Origin: Achatina immaculata
Taxonomy: Eukaryota > Mollusca > Gastropoda > Stylommatophora > Achatinidae
Assembly (NCBI GenBank): GCA_009760885.1
Contig: CM019701.1
Location: 37,028,697-37,092,696 of the forward strand
Direction of reading: 5' to 3'
Length of the DNA stretch: 64,000 nt
The translations under genes and the position numbers were made by a program. How positions within the stretch are numbered: position 1 is the first letter of the stretch; each line of letters begins with the position of its first letter. Shown piece after piece: positions 1-12,471 of the stretch. Under the pieces are notes generated by a model. It made no database searches, had not been told where the DNA came from, and worked only from the letters and a program-made list of their open reading frames with translations.

Positions 1-736
1 ACTAATATTCAGAAATTATTTTCTACCAATAAATCAAGTCACGTGGTTTACAATCTTTGATATTTCACGATTCATTACTCGTTTATTTTGTATAAGGCAG
101 CCTAATTTTTTTAAGTAGCGTTCTTTTAATATATGAAGACTATTCCTTTACTGAAAAATCACGCTGTTTCAATTTTCAAAAGCATGATTTGCCATATGTA
201 GTTTAGTCATTAATCCGTCGTATAACGTGATTCGTAAACGTTAATTTCGTTAACTTTGAGTGAGAATCAGTGGCTCGGCGATTCTGTTTCTATTATCGGT
301 TGATCAGCCTTATATCTTTCTTTATCAGCTTCACACAACGCTTTTGTCTTCCTGCTTTATTCATCGTCTCTCAAAGCTTATCTTTTATTTTACATATGAC
401 GAATTTCATTAAATTAGTATCAACTCACGTGTATTTTTGTAGCCGTTTAGCCTAGTAATCACATAAAACGCAATGCATTTTCACTGTAAAACTTATAATT
501 TTTTTTATCTCGCTTTGCAAGTGTGAACTTCTGTTTTCTGAAACAATGGGTTACAGAGACTGGCTCTGTAATCAGCTTTAGAAGCATTTTCGTATAGGAT
601 GTGTGATCGTAAATATTCCTGGACTTGAAAGCGATGCCTGAGTTTGTTGATGTGGCATGACGAAACACCAGGTAGCAACACCAACATGTGGTGTGAAAAA
701 GTTCTGCAAGAGATATGCAAATGACTGACAGATGAG
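1..736. other. Intron or intergenic, no exon recognised
   Basis: AT-rich sequence. I searched for the missing synthetase C-terminus on the minus strand and found no GK motif or family-like open frame. Several short open frames here look like chance. Confidence 0.5.
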
Positions 737-737
737 T

Positions 738-818
738 TACTGAGGCTCCTTCAGCGGGACTTGAACTATCTACCTTGCAGTGACAGAGAGCGCACCAACC
801 ACTATACCACTCAGATAT
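738..818 (-). repeat. tRNA-derived SINE head
   Basis: On the minus strand a box A-like TGGTATAGTGG (around 800-810) and a box B-like AGTTCAAGTCC (756-766) are spaced as in a tRNA. The anticodon arm does not fold cleanly and no acceptor stem closes, so I read it as a SINE promoter head, not a tRNA gene. It lies in the region downstream of synthetase exon 7. Confidence 0.6.
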
Positions 819-900
819 ACATAGAATAGGAAACATAAGAATAAATCTCATTCTAACTGAGAAAGTGCACAAACAAACAATAGGTATTGTTAGCACTCAC

Positions 901-1145
901 AGGCAAAACAGCTGCCTCGGCTACATCGGGGTGTTCTATAATCTTTGCTTCCAGCCACGATGGGTACAGAACAGCTGAACCATAAATAATGGTATCCTTG
1001 TTCCTGCCCATCACAAAGAGATTCCCATTCTCGTCTTGGTAACCTACGTCTTCTGTGTTGAACCAGCCGTCTTTGGTAAAACTTTTGGCATTATTTGGGT
1101 CTGGATTTTCCACACGGTTAAAATAACTTTTCAAGACACTACCAC
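901..1145 (-). CDS. Synthetase exon 7 (hinge and start of C-terminal lid)
   Basis: A 245-base exon with SVLKSYFNR, DGWFNTEDVGYQDENGNLF, MGRNKD and WLEAKIIEHPDVAEAAVLP. Ends GCCT|GTGAGT in phase 0, so the next exon should start on a codon boundary. That exon would carry the GK lysine motif and is outside the window. Confidence 0.87.
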
Positions 1146-4100
1146 CTGAAGATGAAGAAAAGGGGTAAATAAATGGATTCAAGAAATGTATTATGGTATT
1201 ACGGAATATATGTCCAGTCAAAATCGACGCAAATAAAATATGCGTCTTCCTGTTCTTGAAATGTCATGTGTTACAAGATAAGTTTTTTTTTTAAGTTTGC
1301 ACGTATGTTGAGCAACAACTGGAAAAAAGACCGATTACAGTTTAGTAGTCTTTAAAACTCTAGAATCTGTTCAAGTCTTTAAATTATTGCCTTTATCACA
1401 GCGGCCATAGTTTATAATGAACACTGGTAACATATTTAAAAACAAGTATACAAATATAAAGGTTTTCGCATCCGGTTGACGTACAATATGGCGGGAGCTT
1501 TTTAATGCTCTCGCCGGAATACTTCCGTGTGAATCTTCTGCACCGCCATACATCGTAAAACGAGAGTTGGGCGTGAGGCCAACAACCTCATCCTGAGACT
1601 CATCTAGAGGCGACTATAGATTGGGGAAAACCCTGCCGTTATGGAATCTCGCAATAGTTGTAACCGAACATCAAGGAAACGAACTCTGCATGCATTTGAC
1701 AACGATCGAAAATTCATCGGGTCCAAATGCATAACAAAAATCGGACTTTGGAATGTAAGAACGATGGACGCAACAACAAAAACTGCTCAGGTAATAAAAG
1801 AAATGGACAGATATCACCTGGATGTGTTGTGCTGGGCATCAGTGAAATGCGATGGCCAGAAGCAGGGAAAAGAAGAACGAAAAATAATATATTCCGGCAG
1901 AGACTATGAGAAATACCAAGAAGGAGTGTGTATAATTATGTCATCTGCCGCAAGAAAGAGCCTTACAGATTGGGACCCAGTGAATGATAAGAGCACGATA
2001 CAAAATAAAGCATGGAAGAATGACAATCATACACTGCCATGCACCCACGAACGATGCAGGTGATGAAATAAAAGACGATTTCTATTACCAACTACAACAA
2101 CTTATCAACAAAGTACCTAAACACAACATTATAATTTTCATGAGACTTCAACGCCAAGGTAGGAAAAGATAACACCGACGTCGAAAATGTAATGGGAAAG
2201 AAGAAATTGATACAATAAATCAGAATGGAGAAAGATTAATTGAAATATGTATAACAGATGGCATGGTCATTAGAGGAACAATATTTCCAGACACAGAGAT
2301 ACATAAAACAACATGGATATCTCCAGTTGATAGAACCAGAAACCAGATAGATCATTTTTGTATTAGAAAACAATTCAGAACATCTCTGAAAGATGTAAGA
2401 GCATATAGGGGTGCAGATGTCAACTGTGATCACAATCTGTGTATAGGGAGGATAAGACTGAAGAGCCTACACAAGAAATCAATACTCAGAAAGATAAACA
2501 GTCATAGCCTACAATAATAAAATACCAACAGTGATTTCAATCTGTAACTTACCAAACATTTCGCAGCACTCAAAGAGGTAGACGAGACAGATATAGATGA
2601 ATTCATACAGCACAGCCATAATCACAGTCAACAAGTAGAAAAGCATGGATATCATATAACACATGGAAATATGTACACGAAAGAAGAGCAGCAAAATTAG
2701 CCATGTTGAATGTAAAAAACAGACCTTGGAAATGTTTTGGCAAAAGCAACATACAAAGAACTAGACATTAAAGAAAAAAGTTCAAGAGACAAAAGAGAAT
2801 ATATGGACAATATGGCAAAAAAAGCAGAAAATGTAGCAAAAACAGGAGTCAGCAAAGTATACCATACAGGAGAAGCTAACAGGTGCTGTTACTTCCAGAG
2901 AAAGACCAGTTTTTAGCAAAACAGACAACCTATTAAAATCAAATAAAGACCAAAAGCAAAGATGGGCCGAACAGTTCCAAGAAATACTTAATCGACTACA
3001 TCCCAATGAATTAATAAATCTTGAAACCGATTTACCAGTCGAACAACTAAATGTCAACTTAGATGAAGTTACACTGAATGAAACTGACACGGCAGTGAAT
3101 CTAATGGCTAACAACAAAGCTGCAGGTGAAGATGAAATAATAGTTGAAATGTTAAAAACTATTAACAGTGACAACATGAGCCAACTACAAATAATTTTTA
3201 ATAAAATTTGGAAAGAAGAAAAAGTCCCTTCTAACTAGAAAAAGGGAGTCATTGTTAAAATACCCTCCAAAAAAAGGCAACATCAGTGAATACAATAACT
3301 GGAGGGGTGTAACTTTACTATCAGTGGTGTCAAAGGTGTTTTGTAAAATGATTGTGAATAAAATAAAGGACATAGTGGATACTGTAATGAGAGAGAACAG
3401 GCAGGATTTCGAAAAGGGAGAAGCTGTCACGACCATATCGTTACTCTAAGAACATACTGAAAAACAGAAACCATTAATCCTGAAATTCATAGACTTTAAA
3501 AAACCATTTAATAGCATACACAGAGATTCTTGTGGAGAATTTTAAGACTATACCATCTAAAATTATCAACATCATTAGAGATCTCTACAACGGATAAGTT
3601 TGTGCAGTCAAGACAGAAGAAGGAATGAGCAAATGGTTTCAGATTGAAACAGGCATGAAACAAGGATGTATATTATCTCCATTGCTTTTTGGAATTGCCA
3701 TATTATAATGAAAAGATGCTGTACAGGTAAAACCGGCGTTGATTGGGTACATGAGACCCAACCGGAAGATCTTGATTTTGCAGATGACATAACTCTTATC
3801 AGCGACAATGTGAAATCGTTCCAGGAAAAAACAGGCTTCTGCAATGCTGCAGACTGTATGGAAATCTAAAAAACTAAGCATGAATACGAAAATCAGGATA
3901 TTTAAGAGTAATGTTCTAAGTGTACTACTCTATGGACGTGAATGCTGGAAAATCATCAAAACCATAGAAAGCAAAGCTGAATTCTTTCCAGACTAAATGT
4001 TTACGAAGAATTAAACAAAAATATTTTGGCCAAACACCATAAGAAAAAACATCTTGTTGGCAGAAATGCAGATGAAGCCACTGACAATTATTGAGGAAAG

Positions 4101-7100
4101 ACGCTGGCGATGGTTGGGAAATGTGCTCCGAATGACTGAAACTCGCTACCAAAAATAGCACTAAGATGGACACCACAGGGGTACAGAAGTAAGGGTAGAC
4201 CAAAAGATACATGGAGAAGAACAACAGAGAGGATGTTGAGCAATAGAAGGCTCACCTGGGCAAGATCAGAAAAAAAAGCAAAGAACAGGCATTTGTGAAA
4301 AACCCCTGCGGAAGCCCCATGTGCCCTGAGCACTTAAGGTTCAGAGAGAGATAGATATATACGTCGTATTTAATTTGGTGTTGTGGGACACGATTTTTTT
4401 TATTGAACAAGAATCTAAGGGCAAAATCAGTGTTGCTTTCTCCTTGTATCCTAGCCCTAATTTCATCTCTTACAGTGTTGGAGCTATTGAGTAGTGTCCC
4501 CAGGTATTTATATGAATCTGTGCTTTTAATCCTTATATTTTCCATTTGAATCTGATTTTCTTTTTTGACGTTTTTTGCCCTTGCTATTCTCATATGTTCA
4601 GTTTTCTCTAATTTATCTTTAGCCCCACTTTCTCTGCTTCTTCTCTCATATGTTTGAAGACTTCTGTGATCTTTTATAAAGTTTCTTTCTACTATATCCA
4701 CATCGTCTGCGTATCCTAACATTCTCGTTCCGTCATTAACGCTTTGTTCTTTATTTATGTAGCCAAGGGCAGTGGTTACAAATCCCAACTAAATGCAAGA
4801 TCACGGGAAACACACACTCAACACAACATTGGGGTCATCTCCCTAAAAACACTGAAGGACATCCTGATGTCAAGGGCCGAACAACGTGTAGGCATACCCC
4901 AGATGTAATGAAGCCGCTCCCCAGGACCAGCAACAGAGACAAGGCCCCTTTTTTTACAGTTACAGTTCTTTATTTATTGTTCTTATGACCTTTCTAGGAC
5001 CAGGTTGAACGTCACTTTGCTTCAGACCTGTTCTTATTTGGTTTTGATTTCCTACCGTTCTAAAACACCTTGCTTCCTGTTTCTTCCATGCGTAGTTTAC
5101 ATGTTTTTCTTAGGTACCTAAAACTTCTTCATTAAATTCCATAAGCTGTTTCTATGGACGCTGTTGTATGCCTTTTGAAGTCTATGGATAATAGCCTATG
5201 AAGTCTATGAGTAATATCAGGGTTTTTATTTATAGACACCTTGTTTGTTTGATGTACCTTTAAGATGGAGTGTCCCAAACTGCCTTGGCTTGCAGATTTC
5301 TCCATTGTCATCGACAACTCTAAACTGTATTCTGCTTATTACTTCTCCACAGAAAAAGTCCTCTAAATTTTGAACTGAAATTCACAAACAAGATTTTTAT
5401 TAAGTTAAAACAGCCATCTTCTAACAGGCTAATTTTTACAGCGGATTTTTTTTTTTTTGGGGGGGGGTCTTTTTAACAATAATTACTAACAGCAATAATA
5501 ATGGCATAACTAACAGCAGTGTAAGAGGAAATAATCACTGTGAAAACTACATAATTAGTCATAATAACGAAAATATTGACACTGAAAATCTAAATATGTT
5601 AGCTCGTAAGTTTTCTCTTGAGTTATCATTCGTTTATTCTGTTTTTCCTTTGAAGCAGCAACAATACTGCCTCGTCGTGGAAAACAGTAAGAACATTAGA
5701 AAAACAAAAAAACTCTTTTACTCTACTTTACAAAACTGATGAAAAAAAAAAGGAGATCATGAAACGTAGGCAATGGCAGTGAATAGACACCAGCGACAAA
5801 GACTCACATGTTACCGCTCCAGAAGATACTCCTCCGGCTTCAGTAGAACCGTAGCCAACAAGAACATGTTCTGCGACTGTTAACATGCCTGGCAAGTGTG
5901 ACTGTAAATGTATAAATAAGGTAGATAGAGCTGTATGGTCAGCTTTACAAAGTGAGGGAGGAAGTGAGCAAGGTGAGAAAAAAAACGAATATAAAGTATG
6001 AGAATGTATAAATGAAAAACATACAACATCCGATATTTCGGCGTGAGCCTTATTCGAGGATACATGCAAAACAAAATACACACATATATAACTTATCTGA
6101 AGCGTCTTGCTCTCAGTAAAGCGGAAATGTGTGTGGAAGAAGGAGGAGGAGGAAAAAAACGCTGCCTACAGACAAAAGATTCCCGATATAGCCAATCATA
6201 GCGAAGAAGCAGAGAGAGAGGAGGAGAACAAGTGGGAGAAAGGGGTTGGGGAAAGGCAATAGAAACATGATAGCCGCTAGAGGTGTCGGGGGGGGGGGGA
6301 GGGAGAGAAAAGAGGACGCGTGAGATAATGAATGAAGAACTTAAACACCTACAGGGAGGAAATGTAAAACTGGTGAATGGGACAAGACCAATATGTTGGC
6401 TGAGAAGTGAAATAGGATGATGGTAGGGAGGGGTAGCATAGAGAAAGAAAGTAGAGTATAAAAAAGGCCAGTGGAAAAATAAAGAAGTTACAGAAAGCTG
6501 AAGACATTGTTAATTCCAGCTGGGTGGAGACAGCCAGTCTGGAAAATAAGGCGCTGTTCTAGGACCCTCCGAGATCGTACATCTGCGGAACAAGAGCGGA
6601 TCGCACTAACCGAAATGTCCTGTTTGCCCCTGTGGTTACCAAGGCAAAAATGTTTAGCCACAGGTGTCCAGGCCCTCTTAGAAATATCATTGAGATGCTG
6701 GCGAAATCGATCTCCTAACCGTAAGCCAGTTTCCCCTATGTACTTCAAACCGCAACGTTTGCACATGATAACATAAATGACATTTCGTGAAGTGCAGGTG
6801 AAACCCTCCTGTACTGATAACGTGGATTTAGGGAAAGAGATCTGGCTGGCCTCGACAACAAACGGACAAGTGTTGCATCTACGGCGTCCACAACGTCTGG
6901 TACCATAAAAAGTGTCATCTGTCTTAAGATGACTACGAATTAAAAGGTCCATGAGGTTCTTGTCCCGTCTGTAAGCCACCAATGGGGGTTCCCCAAAAAG
7001 TTCACGTGTCTCAGGCTCGGTCTGGAGGAGGTGGAGATGGCGAAACAGTATGTTTTTAACTGCCAAGCTATGAGGGTGGTACGTGAGTACTAGTTTCACT

Positions 7101-10100
7101 CTGTCCGAGCTACAGTGCGGTTTAGGGGTGAGGGCTTGTTGCCGCGATATGTGGCTAATGCGGTTCCAAGATGACGAGAGAACATGGTCTGGATAGCCGC
7201 GTTGACGGAAGAAATCTAGCAATTTGTGGCCTTGATCCTGGAAATCCACATCCTCCTTACACAAACGTCGCAACCTAAGAAGCTGGGAAAAAGGAATAGA
7301 GTCCTTACACGATCTGGGATGGGAGGAAGAGTACAGGAGGTAGCTGTCAGAGTCTGTAGGTTTATAGTGGATAGAAGTAGTAAGCCCGGAAGGGCCGATA
7401 GTAACGGCAATGTCAAGAAAGTTAGCGGAAGTAGCAGAGATATGGGAGGTGAAAGAAATGACAGGATTGTATTCTTTAACAAAACTGATAAAGTTGTTAA
7501 GGTCTTCCTCTGGCATTGATGTGATCCCAATGCCATCGTCTATGTAGCGTCTATAGAAGGCGGGAAAAGGGCCTCTAAAGGCTCTCAGAATCTTGTGTTC
7601 GAATTGGCCCATGAACAGACACGCGTAGCTGGGGCCCATCTTGGTACCCATGGCTACACCACTAATCTGGTCAAAGTAAAGGCCATTGAATTCAAAAGAA
7701 TTGAGTTGGAGGACAAGTTGTGTAAGGCGCAGAATAGTAGAAGTAGGAATAGAGGGATTGCGTCTTTTGTTCAGAAAGAACTTGACGGCCTGAAGTCCCT
7801 GGTCATGTGGGATGGATGTGTATAAGGATACTACATCAAGGGTGAAGATACGGTAGGTGTGACCAGGCATGAGTGTAAGGGTCTCAAAAGTAATGAGAGC
7901 ATGATTGGTGTCCTTGAGATAAGTGGGCAGACTAGTGACAAGAGGTTGAAAGATGCTGTCAAGAAAATCAGAGATTTGTTCCGTAGGGCAGGAACAAGCA
8001 GACACTATGGGCCTTCCTAGGTTTCCTGGTTTGTGAATCTTAGGCTTACAGACGGGACAAAAACCTCAGGGACCTTTTAATTCGTAATCATCTTAAGACA
8101 GATGACACTTTTTATGGTACCAGACGTTGTGGACGCCGTAGATGCAACACTTGTCCGTTTGTTGTCGAGGCCAGCCAGATCTCTTTCCCTAAATCCACGT
8201 TATCAGTACAGGAGGGTTTCACCTGCACTTCACGAAATGTCATTTATGTTATCATGTGCAAACGTTGCGGTTTGAAGTACATAGGGGAAACTGGCTTACG
8301 GTTAGGAGATCGATTTCGCCAGCATCTCAATGATATTTCTAAGAGGGCCTGGACACCTGTGGCTAAACATTTTTGCCTTGGTAACCACAGGGGCAAACAG
8401 GACATTTCGGTTAGTGCGATCCGCTCTTGTTCCGCAGATGTACGATCTCGGAGGGTCCTAGAACAGCGCCTTATTTTCCAGACTGGCTGTCTCCACCCAG
8501 CTGGAATTAACAATGTCTTCAGCTTTCTGTAACTTCTTTATTTTTCCACTGGCCTTTTTTATACTCTACTTTCTTTCTCTATGCTACCCCTCCCTACCAC
8601 CATCCTATTTCACTTTTCAGCCAACATATTGGTCTTGTCCCATTCACCAGTTTTACATTTCCTCCCTGTAGGTGTTTAAGTTCTTCATTCATTATCTCTC
8701 GCGTCCTCTTTTCTCTCCCTTCCCCCCCCCCCCGACACCTCTAGCGGCTATCATGTTTCTATTGCCTTCCCCCAACCCCTTTCTCCCACTTGTTCTCCTC
8801 CTCTCTCTCTGCTTCTTCGCTATGATTCGCTATAACGGGAATCTTTTGTCTGTAGGCAGCGTTTTTTTTCCTCCTCCTCCTTCTTCCACACACATTTCCG
8901 CTTTACTGAGAGCAAGACGCTTCAGATAAGTTATATATGCTTGTATTTTGTTTTGCATGTATCCTCGAATAAGGCTCACCCCGAAATATCGGATGTTGTA
9001 TGTTTTTCATTTATACATTCTCATACTTTATATTCGTTTTTTTCTCACCTTGCTCACTTCCTCCCTCACTTTGTAAAACTGCACCATACAGCTCTATCTA
9101 CCTTATTTATATTAACCAGTTTTACTGCAGTCGCCATCCCTTTTGACTGTAAATGTAAAACATAGACGGTGCTAATGTCAGTTTTTTTCCCTTTTGTTTG
9201 AGTTGTAAATCACCAAAAAAACATCTGTTCAACGATATAACTGAAGCAGATCAGAAGTGATAAATGATAGACAGAGAACAAAAAGCGATGGCCTCCACAG
9301 TTTATGACACATTGGGCGGCAAAGAAGAATCTATAACGCTGTCGACAGCAACAGGGACTGTTGCGTTATTTACGAAAATCTGACACATGAAGGATGGTAT
9401 AGGAAAGTCTGTCATACGAATAATGGCATAAGAAAATCTGTCACATGAAGGATAGCATGAGATAGTCCGTTAAATAAAGTATGGCGTGTGGAAATCTTTC
9501 ATATGATGGAAAAAAGTATAGAACCTGTGGAATGAAGACTAACATAAGAAAATCTGTCACACAATGCATATCATGAGAGAATCTATCGCATACAGGGTGA
9601 TATGATACAATTGTATCCGTAACATGAAGGATAGCGTGAAAGAATCTATCACAGGAAAATGCTATAAGATAATCAGTCATATGAAAGGTGGCATGAGAGA
9701 ATCTGTCATGTGACAAGTGGCATGAGAGAATATGGTAAATGAATGATGTCATGGCAGAGTATGTTATATGAATGATGACATAAGAGAATTTGTTATATTT
9801 GCTGTATGAGAGAACATGTCACACGAAGGGCCGTATAAGAGAATGAATTCTGGCATGAGAGGATCTGTCATATGAAGAGTCATCATCATCATCAGGTGCC
9901 GTGCCGACTGGCGTTGGCTATTATGCTTCTCCAGAGTACCCGATCCTTCATGCAGGCCATCAGTTCAGTTGGTGATCTCCTCTCACACCATCCCGTCAGA
10001 CTGTCCAGTATCATTTCTCTTGGTCTTCCTCTTGATCTTCTTCCTTCTATTTTTCCTGTTGTTATAATATTTTCAATGCCCCCTCTTCTCATTGCATGTC

Positions 10101-12437
10101 CTATGAAAGTACATTGTCTCTCTTATCTTTTTGATACGGTTTTTTGTCTCTCCAGCTCTTATCAGGGGATTCGCATCATTCTTCTAATAAACCACATTTC
10201 TGCTGCTTCCAATGATTTTTGTGCAGGCTTGCCTATTCTCCATGATTCACTTCTATATAACAAGATATGTTCAATATAGCATTTTATGACTCGTTTTCTA
10301 ACATTCATTGATAAGGATGTGTTGGTTAATATGTTTCTCATTCTCTGAAATGCAGTCTTTGCTTGGCCTATTCTGTTCCTAATTTCTGTTCTGCGTTTCC
10401 CATCTGAAGTTATTACTGCTCCAAAGTATTTGAATTTCTGCACTTGCTTTAGAATAGTTCCGTTTAATTTAATACTGCATGCTGGTGGATTCTGTTTCTT
10501 AGATATAACCATAGTCTCTGTCTTTTTGATGTTCAAAGTAAGCCTTTCTGTTCACTTTCTTTGGCGACTTTATCCAAGAGATTTTGCAGGTCTTGTTGGT
10601 TCTCAGCTATCAGTACAGTGTCGTCAGCGTACCGAAGGTTGTTAATATTGTATCCTCCAATTTTTATGCCTGGTTCTGTGATGATCGTTCTTAGAATATT
10701 CTCGCTGTACAGAGAAACATGGTCTGGAGATAGTACAAATCCTTGTCGCACCCCTTGTTTTATTGGTTGATATTTTTCAGTTCTATTTTCAACTCGAACT
10801 GCTGCTTCTTGCTGCCGGTATAGATCATGAAGAGTAAAGATATGAAGAGTAAAAGATAAAAAAAGGTAAAGGTAAAGGTATCCTGTCATGCCTTAGAGGC
10901 ACATAGAGATATGGTGCTAGTGCCATTATTTTGTATTATGAGATAATCTGCCACATGAAAGGTGCCATGAGAAAATCTGTCATATCAAGGGTGACATGAG
11001 AGAATCTTTCATATTAGGATTTTATGAGATAATCTGTCATATAAAGGACTGAATGAGAGAAACTGTCATACGAAGTGGCATGATAGAATCTGTCATACAA
11101 CATTAGATTTGCATACAGAAAACTAGATCCATGTACAAATCACCGCGTCTGTGAATGAATTTAACTACAGTGAGCAACTAAGTGATCAGATAACGTCGCG
11201 AATGAAACATATACCTTTGCTTCATACCCGTTGTTGATGTCATGATATATCAGATAATGACAGCTGAAATAATACTGCTTGCTGCTTTACAGCTATGCCA
11301 TCTTTCGCAAAACATGTGATTTTCTTTTTCTTCTTCTGCTTGAAGATTCTACTTTGCCGCGCATATTTGATGAGCAGACATAAAGAACTTACCTTTTTTA
11401 AAGGCTGACCGCCAGTTGCTAGAATTTTAACTTTATAATCTGTACTACCAGTGCTTGTGACGTGTTTGAGGACACTCTCAAAGTCCAAAGGAAGAATGAT
11501 GGCCATCGTACATCGCTCTCTACGAATCGCTGTCCATGTGTAATCTCCTTTCTTTCCTCCACCCTCGAACAAATCAAGTAAGACACGTTTATCACCGCCA
11601 CAGTATGTTGAAAAAGGAAACCCGCCAACCCAGCCTGAAGACGACATGAAAGGATGCAGTGTAAAACTGACAATATTTTTAATTGTGTTTTATGTATCTT
11701 CTAACCAGCGTACATTTATATTCACACTGTAATAAATAAAAATATGTATTATAATAATACGTAGTCGGGAAAGTATATTGCAAAAATATTTCTGTGTTTG
11801 TAAGTAACTTACCAAGAAGGCGATCACTGTATAAAACAGGTTCATCTGTTGATTTGAAATTTTTGTGGCTACTGATATTCATGGCATCCCAGATATCTAT
11901 AATTTCAGCGTGTGTCCTTGGGACAAGCTTGGAGTAACCTGTACTTCCTGAAGTAGTGAAAATATAAAAAATGTCGTCTGGGCTGATTGTAAGATCCACG
12001 AAAACTTCTTCCTTGCTGCTCCTCAGATCTTCTAGAAGTGGCCTTCGCGATCTGAATTTTTGAAGACACGAAAGTCCTGATGTATGTGACTGTGCACAAA
12101 TTTAAATTATTCTAAATATAAAAATAGAATTATTTCTCTAACAGTATTTGCTAAGAATTTAATTTGTTAAGAAAAGCAGAAAAACTCAACTGAGGTTGTA
12201 TATCACGTAAGAAAAACATTGATCATATACGACAGAACTGAACAAGTTTATCAGTTGCACTTTATTCACAAGAACAATCCTGTCTTGTTCTATGTAGTGA
12301 GCCAATATTTTTTTTATTTACTTATTACGCATTTGTTATACTCAGCAGTTTGCCTTGTATAGGGGAATATTTAAGATTTGAGTTATTTCCTCCACCCACC
12401 TGTTGCATGGACAACCCTCCCTCTTTCTCTCTCTCTC

Positions 12438-12471
<34 letters not shown>

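Larger units (their letters stand above)
5912..9110 (-). mobile_element. Penelope-like element with inverted partial copy (GIY-YIG type)
   Basis: A minus-strand copy (5.91-8.05 kb) with coding region and 3' flank is joined near 8046 to an inverted partial copy (8.05-9.11 kb) of its own 3' half, so the outer about 1.1 kb of each side forms an inverted repeat. The 92-residue C-terminal translations of the two arms are identical, which indicates recent insertion. Such partial inverted copies are known for Penelope-like elements. The minus copy is truncated at its 5' end just after the PKIHKPG motif. Confidence 0.88.

Noticed and set aside
738..818. Functional tRNA gene
   Set aside because: Box A and B are present, but no acceptor stem or proper anticodon arm can be formed; it fits a SINE head better.
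5728..5765. Hammerhead core at ctgatga ... gaaac (5730-5760)
   Set aside because: No stem II can form in the A-run between the two motifs.
6507..6776. 89-codon plus frame, repeated at 8244-8513 on the minus strand
   Set aside because: Antisense shadow of the GIY-YIG region in both Penelope arms; useful only as proof of arm identity.
9441..9752. 103-codon His/Ser-rich minus frame
   Set aside because: Translation of the 29-bp satellite.
12052..12089. Exon 3 of the synthetase starting at the earlier acceptors (before 12089 or 12076)
   Set aside because: Neither gives the phase required by exon 2; the acceptor at 12052-12053 does, and leaves the frame open.
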